NCBI GenBank assembly: GCA_963771655.1
Contig: CAVYUG010000001.1
Location: forward strand, 1-64,000
Source: JAWVFM01 sp963771655
GTDB lineage: Bacteria > Actinomycetota > Thermoleophilia > Solirubrobacterales > 70-9
Reading direction: 5' to 3'
Length of the DNA: 64,000 bases
Under the pieces are notes generated by a model. That model worked only from the letters and a program-made list of their open reading frames with translations. It had not been told where the DNA came from and made no database searches. Of this stretch, positions 58,907 through 64,000 are shown piece after piece (the stretch's first letter is position 1; every line of letters begins with the position of its first letter). The position numbers and the translations under genes are program-made.

Positions 58907-59594
58907 CGTCCGTGCGGCCCGTCGTACGGAGGTTCGAGACGATCACGGCGACCACGGTGACGAGGTAGATCTGCCCGATCAGCGCCTCGGTGATCGCGAG
59001 CGAGTGGCCGAGGTTGGTGGCGGGGACGTAGTCGCCGTAGCCGGTGGTGGTGATCGTCGTGAAGCTGAAGTAGAGGAAATCGGACTGGTCCTCCGCGCCG
59101 TTGACGAAGAACGGCGTCGAGCCGAGGTGATCGACGACGCTGAAGATGAACGCGAACAGCATCCCGATCAACAGGTAGATGCAGAGCACGCCGAACATCG
59201 TCGGAATGGTCACGCCGCGCTCCTCGCGCGCGTGGCGAACGACGCCCATTGCGATGGCGACGGGCGCGAACGCGACGAGGAGCAACGTGACCACCTTGGC
59301 TTGGTCGGTCGCGAGGCCGCCGGACCCGATGAGGACGCCCGTGGAGGCAAGGAGGGCAAGCGCCACTGCGATCCTCGCGACGTGAACGATCACTCGCCGC
59401 GTTCCCGAGACCCGGAGCGCGAGCAGGAGCGTCGCGCCCTGGAGTATCAGCGTCACGAAGCGGGCCGAGTCGCTCTCCGGCGCGGCCAGTTGGAAGATGA
59501 GCGAGATGAGGATGACGACGAGGAGCGGGCCGAACCCGTACTCCTTCGGCCGCAGCCGCTCCGGGGGCCGAAGGCGATGCTCGCCGATGCTCAC
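58896..59594 (-). CDS. ion-channel protein with K+ selectivity filter
   Basis: 232 residues. About five membrane helices: a preceding group (about 22-40, 45-62, 70-90, 100-118), then the pore module at 133-220 with the filter FTTITTTGYGDYVPATN between two helices. TTTGYGD is the classical potassium filter. A short cytoplasmic tail follows and no RCK/TrkA-N domain is fused. GTG start at 59594. Confidence 0.87.
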   Translation of the reverse strand: MSIGEHRLRPPERLRPKEYGFGPLLVVILISLIFQLAAPESDSARFVTLILQGATLLLALRVSGTRRVIVHVARIAVALALLASTGVLIGSGGLATDQAKVVTLLLVAFAPVAIAMGVVRHAREERGVTIPTMFGVLCIYLLIGMLFAFIFSVVDHLGSTPFFVNGAEDQSDFLYFSFTTITTTGYGDYVPATNLGHSLAITEALIGQIYLVTVVAVIVSNLRTTGRTDDGT

Positions 59595-59664
59595 GTGCGC
59601 ATGGTCGCGGCGGGAGCGGACTGAATCGGCCCTGGGATGGGTCGGGCACTATGGAGCGGCCGCC

Positions 59665-60162
59665 CTACGCCGGTTTAGGCGGCCACGGCGACCGCGCGGG
59701 AGTCGCCGTCGTGTCGCGATCCGCGTACGCCCGCTTCGAGGACCGCGTCGTTTCGGCGACCGCTGCGTCATAGCGGGTGGCGGCCTGGTCAGCCGGGTAC
59801 TCGACCTCGTCGAGACTCATCGTTCGCGGTGCGCCGATCGCTGCCAGCGAGCAAGGGCCGTCGCCGGCCCCAACCAGCACGTGGCGCGTTCCGGGCGGGC
59901 AGTGGAAGTAATCCCACGCGCGGAGGCTTCGTTCCGCGCCCTCGATTACCGCGATGCACTCCCCGGCGATGACCAGGAAACCCTCCTGGGCTTCCTCCGC
60001 GTGATAAAGCGACCCGATTTCACCGGGCTCGAGGACGCGAAGGCTGAGACCGAAGTTCGGGAAGCGGTCGTCGGGGGCCTCGAACCGGCAGCGCGCCCCG
60101 AACCCGGGGACGCTCTCCCACGCGGCCTCCGACGCGTTGACGATGAACCAACCGCCGCCCAC
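59665..60162 (-). CDS. cupin-domain protein downstream of glnA
   Basis: 165 residues from the GTG at 60162, which shares its first base with the glnA stop. Double-strand cupin: SLYHAEEAQEGFLVIAGECIAVIEG and WDYFHCPPGTRHVLVGAG carry the two metal-binding His/Glu motifs. After about residue 130 the tail is basic and unstructured. Probably small-molecule sensing or isomerisation; no specific function assigned. Last gene of the flotillin-glnA operon. Confidence 0.8.
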   Translation of the reverse strand: MGGGWFIVNASEAAWESVPGFGARCRFEAPDDRFPNFGLSLRVLEPGEIGSLYHAEEAQEGFLVIAGECIAVIEGAERSLRAWDYFHCPPGTRHVLVGAGDGPCSLAAIGAPRTMSLDEVEYPADQAATRYDAAVAETTRSSKRAYADRDTTATPARSPWPPKPA

Positions 60163-61670
60163 TAGACGTCGTAGTACAGCGCGAACTCCCACGGGTGCGG
60201 GCGCAGGCGCACGGGGTCGCACTCCTCGCGGCGCTTGTAGGAGATCCAGGTCTCGATCAGGTCCTCGGTGAAGACGTCCCCGCGAAGGAGGAACTCGTGG
60301 TCGGCCTCGAGGGCGTCCAGGGCGTCGTCGAGCGAGCCGGGAACGCTCGGAATCGCCTCGAGCTCTTCCGCCGGCAGCTCGAAGAGGTCCTTGTCGACTG
60401 GGTTGCCCGGGTCGATGCGGTTCTGAATGCCGTCGAGCCCGGCCATCATCATCGCCGAGAAGGAGAGATAGGGATTGGCGGTGGGATCCGGGGGGCGGAA
60501 CTCCACGCGCTTGGCCTTCGGGGCCGGTGAGTAGACGGGAATGCGGCAGGCGGCGGAGCGGTTGCGCTGTGAGTAGACGAGGTTGACGGGCGCCTCGTAC
60601 CCCGGCGTCAGGCGACGGTAGGAGTTGGTGGTCGGGGCGCAGAACGCCATGAGGGCGCGGCCGTGGCGGAGGATGCCGCCGATGTAGTTGAGCGCCTCGC
60701 GCGAGAGCTGGCCGTAGCCGTTGAAGTCGAACATGACGTTCTCGCCGCCCATGAAGAGCGACTGGTGCACGTGCATGCCCGAGCCGTTCTCCTCGAACAG
60801 CGGCTTCGGCATGAAGGTGGCGGTCTTGCCGGCCTGCTGGGCGACGTTCTTGACGACGTACTTGTAGGTCTGGAGCTTGTCGCCCATGCGGAGCAGCTTG
60901 TCGAAGCGCAGTCCGATCTCGGCCTGGCCGCCGGCGGAAACCTCGTGGTGGTGGAGCTCGGACTCAACGCCCATCTCCTCGAGCACGACGATCATCCGGC
61001 TGCGCAGGTCGGAGTGGGTGTCGCTCGGGAGCGGCGCGAAGTAGCCCTCCTGGGGGCGGAGGGTGAGGCCGAGGTTGCCGCCCTCGCCGTTCATCCTGCC
61101 CTCGCCGAGCCCCTCGCCCCGATTCCAGAAGCCCTGGCGGGAGTTCACCTCGTAGAAGGCTCGGTTCTGGGTCTGGTCGTAGGCGACGTGGTCGAAGACG
61201 AAGAACTCCGCCTCCGGGCCCATGAAGCACGTATCGGCGATGCCGGTCTCGATCAGGTAGCCCTCGGCCTTCTGCGCGATGAAGCGCGGGTCGCGGGGGT
61301 AAGGCTCGCGCGTGATGGGATCGAACACGTTGCAGAGCAGCGACATGGTGCGCTGCTCGTGGAACGGATCGATCAGGGCCGTCGAGGGATCGGGGACGAT
61401 GATCATGTCCGACTCGGAGATCTCCTGGAAGCCTCGGATGGAGCTGCCGTCGAACCCCAGACCCTCCTCGAATGAGGACTCGTCGAGCGCGTTGATCGAG
61501 AACGTGATGTGCTGCCATGCACCCGGGAGATCGGTGAACTTGAAGTCCACCATGCGCACCCCGTGGGCGGCCGCCATCGCGAACACCTCACGCGGGGTCG
61601 GCTCCGGCGAGTCCGAGAACTCCCCGATCGTCGCGGGCGGCGTGCGGGTGTCGAACACCGTTTTCGCCAT
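60162..61670 (-). CDS. glnA: glutamine synthetase, type I
   Basis: 502 residues. Catalytic segments: LGFDGSSIRGFQ, FMGPEAEFFVFD, HHHEVSAGGQAEIGLRFD, NGSGMHVHQSLF, and the ATP/glutamate region RNRSAACRIPVYSPAPKAKR with RVEFRPPDPTANPYLSFSAM. The tyrosine that is adenylylated in GSI-beta enzymes (NLYDLPPEE) is Phe430 here (KDLFELPAEELEAIP), so GlnE control at that site is impossible. The order flotillin - glnA - cupin is tightly overlapped (ATGA). Confidence 0.96.
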   Translation of the reverse strand: MAKTVFDTRTPPATIGEFSDSPEPTPREVFAMAAAHGVRMVDFKFTDLPGAWQHITFSINALDESSFEEGLGFDGSSIRGFQEISESDMIIVPDPSTALIDPFHEQRTMSLLCNVFDPITREPYPRDPRFIAQKAEGYLIETGIADTCFMGPEAEFFVFDHVAYDQTQNRAFYEVNSRQGFWNRGEGLGEGRMNGEGGNLGLTLRPQEGYFAPLPSDTHSDLRSRMIVVLEEMGVESELHHHEVSAGGQAEIGLRFDKLLRMGDKLQTYKYVVKNVAQQAGKTATFMPKPLFEENGSGMHVHQSLFMGGENVMFDFNGYGQLSREALNYIGGILRHGRALMAFCAPTTNSYRRLTPGYEAPVNLVYSQRNRSAACRIPVYSPAPKAKRVEFRPPDPTANPYLSFSAMMMAGLDGIQNRIDPGNPVDKDLFELPAEELEAIPSVPGSLDDALDALEADHEFLLRGDVFTEDLIETWISYKRREECDPVRLRPHPWEFALYYDV

Positions 61671-63007
61671 CAGGACGCTCCGTCCTCGGCGCCGCCCGTC
61701 TTCGGCAGCGCCTTCACGAACTCGTCCAGGCGCTTTCCGGTGAGCGACTCCAGCACCTCGGGCAGCTCGGCGACGATCTTCATGACGTCGCGTGTGACGC
61801 GGTGAGCGCCGACGCCGTCACCGTTCCCCGAGCCGATCATCACGATCTTCTCGGTCTTCGAGAGGGGCTCGGAGACTGCCGCTGCGAGCTCGGGCAGGAT
61901 CGAGAGCAGGCGGTCGGCGATCGCCGCCTCGTTGTACTGACCCCAGGCGCCGGCCTTGGCGACCATCGCCTCCGCCTCCGCCATGCCGCGAAGGCGGACC
62001 GCGTCGGCCTCGCCGGCCCCCTGGGCGGCAAGCTCCTCCTTGCGGGCCTCGGCGAGCGCCTCGATCTTGCGCGCCTCCGACTTCGCAGGCTCGATCACCT
62101 CGGCCTCGAGCTCGTTGACGCGGCGGCGCACCTCGGCCTCCATCAGCTCGATGGCCTTCGTGCGCTCGACGATCTCCACCTGGAGCTCTGCCGCGCGAAC
62201 CTCCTGCTGGGTGATCGCCCGCTGGAGGTCGTAGGCGAGATCGGCCTTGGCGACGGCCTGGCGACCCTCCTGCTTGAACGAGGCCTTCTTGAGCTCGTAG
62301 TCGCGTCGCGACTCCTCGATGGCGACGTCGGCGTCGAAGCGCGCCGCCTTGGCCTCGCGCTCAGCCTCGGCCTCCCCGCGCACCGCATCGCGCTTGACCT
62401 CCGCGGTGCGAGGGCGCCCGAGCGCCTCCAGGTAACCCTGCTTGTCGGCGATTTGGCGGATCGTCAGCGAGACGATCTCGAGACCCATCTTCTCGAGGTC
62501 GGGGCCCGCCAGGCCCTTGGTCGCCTCCACGAGCTTGGCGCGCTCGCGATACACGTCCTCGATCGAGTGCGCGCCGACCGCCGAGCGCAGGTGCCCTTCC
62601 ACCGCCTGCTGCGCGGTCCGCGCGATGTCGTCGCGACCACGCGAGAGGAACTCCTGCGCGGCGAGCTGGATTCCCTGGTCGGAGGGATCGACCTTGACCA
62701 TGCAGACGCCGTCGACCTGCATCGGCACCCCGTGCATCGAGTAGGTCTCGCCGGTGCGGACGTCGAACTGGAGCAGCTCGAGCGAGAGCCGCTGGACCTT
62801 TTCGCGGAACGGCCGCACGTAGGTGCCGCCGCCGCGAACGATCCGATACCCGATCGCCGTGCCGTCGGGCCCCTTGCGAGACCTCCGCCCGGAGATGATC
62901 AGCACCTCGTTCGGCCCGACCTTCGTGTACTGGTGGGCCCAGATGATGAACGCGATCAAGAGCGCCGCGACGAGGACGGAGCCGATGACGATGAGCGCGA
63001 CGGTCAT
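61670..63007 (-). CDS. flotillin-like SPFH/band-7 protein
   Basis: 445 residues. One N-terminal membrane helix (about 3-23), SPFH domain (about 28-200) with GPNEVLIISGRRS and a PMQVDGVCMVKV strand, then a long coiled coil rich in Glu, Ala and Arg (about 210-350) with repeated EAE segments. The C-terminal domain resembles flotillin. Organises membrane microdomains and can scaffold other proteins. Coupled by ATGA to both neighbours. Confidence 0.9.
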   Translation of the reverse strand: MTVALIVIGSVLVAALLIAFIIWAHQYTKVGPNEVLIISGRRSRKGPDGTAIGYRIVRGGGTYVRPFREKVQRLSLELLQFDVRTGETYSMHGVPMQVDGVCMVKVDPSDQGIQLAAQEFLSRGRDDIARTAQQAVEGHLRSAVGAHSIEDVYRERAKLVEATKGLAGPDLEKMGLEIVSLTIRQIADKQGYLEALGRPRTAEVKRDAVRGEAEAEREAKAARFDADVAIEESRRDYELKKASFKQEGRQAVAKADLAYDLQRAITQQEVRAAELQVEIVERTKAIELMEAEVRRRVNELEAEVIEPAKSEARKIEALAEARKEELAAQGAGEADAVRLRGMAEAEAMVAKAGAWGQYNEAAIADRLLSILPELAAAVSEPLSKTEKIVMIGSGNGDGVGAHRVTRDVMKIVAELPEVLESLTGKRLDEFVKALPKTGGAEDGAS

Positions 63008-64000
63008 GCCGTTGTGACCTCCTGGTCGTTGGTTTGCCGGGTGAAGATCGAATCCGGGTCGAGCTGCGCGGGCGCGGGGGGAACGCGGGTCTCGGGCCGC
63101 AGGTCCGCGGCGTCGCGGAGGAACCCGGCCGCCAGCAGGTAGCCGCCGATGACGCCCGCCAGTGCGTCGTCGTCGCCGGCCAGGAACACCACGATCTCCT
63201 CGATGCGGATCGCGCCGACCGACTCGCCGGCGGCGGTGTGCCGGACGGGGACCTCGATCCTGGTGCCTCCCTCGAGGTGGGCCGTCAGGATTCGGCTGGT
63301 CGAGTCGGTCACCTCCTCCGCGCGCGCCCAGATCTCGGGGCGGACGTCGCAGGCATAGAGCGTCCAGGGATTGTCGATTCGACCCCTGCGGAGCATCGAC
63401 TGGCCGACGAGGCGAAGGAGCGAGACGACGTCGGGCGCCGACGGTGGCGGGGCGGGGGAGGATGAGCGCCGGATGCGCTCCTCGGTAACCAGCTCGGCGG
63501 GGTGGCCAAGCAGCCCGACGACCGGGCCGTCCGTCGAAGTCCCCTCGACCGACGGCAGCCAGACGCCCGCATCGCCGATCGAGCGGAGGAGTGCTGCCGG
63601 CGAGACGAGGCGGAGGTCCGATGGGCGAACCACGAGGAGCTCGGGATCCTCACCGGGCTCCAGGTAGCCCGCGGCGCGCAGATGGTCGACGACGGGCTCG
63701 CGCAGCTCGGCCAGACCGTCGGCCCGGATCCGCGGCCCGGCGAGCACCGGGCAGACCAGGTGCGAGCCTTCCTCATGAACGGGGAGCGAGTAGTCGAACC
63801 GGGGCGCGCGAAAGTACCCGAGGGGGAGGGAGCCCGCCGGAGCGATCACCTCGAGCTGGCGTTGCGCCTTCGCGACGAGCGCGTGGATGTTCGCGGCCTC
63901 GAGGATCTTGCCCGCGACCTCGCAGTGGTAGATCTCCTTCAGGATCGGGTGGGGGGCCGGGTTGTCCCGCCGGTAGGCGGGGATGCCGGCCCTGGTCGTG
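63004..64000 (-). CDS. unknown protein upstream of flotillin, start outside the window
   Basis: The frame is open from the right edge to the stop at 63004, at least 331 residues. The visible part begins TTRAGIPAYRRDNPAPHPIL and continues through HCEVAGKILEAANIHALVAKA, so a GTG at 63849 is an internal codon and not the start. No membrane segment is seen. It has a central Ser/Pro linker (about RRSSSPAPPPSAPD) between two globular parts. I do not recognise the family. The ATGA overlap with the flotillin gene implies a linked role. Confidence 0.75.
   Translation of the reverse strand, partial: TTRAGIPAYRRDNPAPHPILKEIYHCEVAGKILEAANIHALVAKAQRQLEVIAPAGSLPLGYFRAPRFDYSLPVHEEGSHLVCPVLAGPRIRADGLAELREPVVDHLRAAGYLEPGEDPELLVVRPSDLRLVSPAALLRSIGDAGVWLPSVEGTSTDGPVVGLLGHPAELVTEERIRRSSSPAPPPSAPDVVSLLRLVGQSMLRRGRIDNPWTLYACDVRPEIWARAEEVTDSTSRILTAHLEGGTRIEVPVRHTAAGESVGAIRIEEIVVFLAGDDDALAGVIGGYLLAAGFLRDAADLRPETRVPPAPAQLDPDSIFTRQTNDQEVTTA

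Noticed and set aside
1..64000. tRNA, rRNA, CRISPR arrays, insertion sequences, prophage or integrase attachment sites
   Set aside because: No T-loop-type motif in a gap, no regular spaced repeats, no transposase, integrase or phage structural protein was found on either strand.

Overview
The window is one continuous stretch of high-GC chromosome, densely packed with genes on both strands. I see no rRNA, tRNA, CRISPR array, insertion sequence or prophage. The gene content points to a deep-branching actinobacterium, most likely class Thermoleophilia (Solirubrobacterales/Gaiellales-like). The supporting features are an imuB/dnaE2 mutasome with a GAAC-N4-GTTC type LexA box, sepF, a GarA-like FHA gene next to an FtsR-like MerR gene, an RsiG-like anti-sigma gene, the MEP isoprenoid pathway, HisZ with short-form HisG, and a MurA with Asp in place of the catalytic Cys. 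The lineage is inferred, not proven.

Layout. 1-5.3 kb: SOS mutagenesis operon imuB - DUF6504-like gene - dnaE2 (minus strand) behind a LexA box, with a second LexA box at the far left. 5.4-7.4 kb: crotonase, lipoprotein and HAD hydrolase. 7.5-13 kb: complete branched-chain amino acid ABC transporter livKHMGF plus a small membrane protein. 12.9-15 kb: isocitrate-dehydrogenase-like enzyme, zinc-ribbon protein and HD-domain protein. 15-22.3 kb: murA, then hisZ-G-D-B-H-A-F. 22-25.8 kb: beta-propeller membrane protein, CCA-adding/poly(A) polymerase family enzyme and polysaccharide deacetylase. 25.8-30 kb: cell-envelope and division cluster pgeF-yggS-sepF-proC-yggT-lspA-pseudouridine synthase. 30-35.7 kb: rpsB-tsf-(methyltransferase)-pyrH-frr-uppS-cdsA. 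35.6-38.8 kb: frameshifted endonuclease IV, then dxr-rseP. 38.8-47.4 kb: acyl-CoA synthetase, PfkB kinase plus class II aldolase, amine oxidase, ispG, a cupin, and small stress and acetyltransferase genes. 47.4-51.8 kb: proS-pgsA, then RsiG-like - FHA - FtsR-like - SRPBCC. 51.8-58.4 kb: AGPS-like flavoenzyme, sigma-HTH/anti-sigma-like hybrid, MMPL-like protein, thioesterase and nadE. 58.4-64 kb: acetyltransferase, K+ channel, then an operon of a partial unknown gene - flotillin - glnA - cupin.

Genes are coupled very tightly: ATGA, GTGA and TTGA overlaps are the rule. Two patterns run across the window. First, at least fourteen genes lack an evident Shine-Dalgarno sequence and have a TANNNT hexamer 6-8 nt before the start codon, the geometry of leaderless transcription. 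Second, a dispersed element of about 58 bp with two hairpins occurs four times; the second hairpin differs in sequence between copies but keeps its pairing. In addition, four convergent gene pairs share the same CTAG for both stop codons. These architectural signals, plus the signalling cluster at 49.8-51.8 kb, are the most interesting parts of the window.
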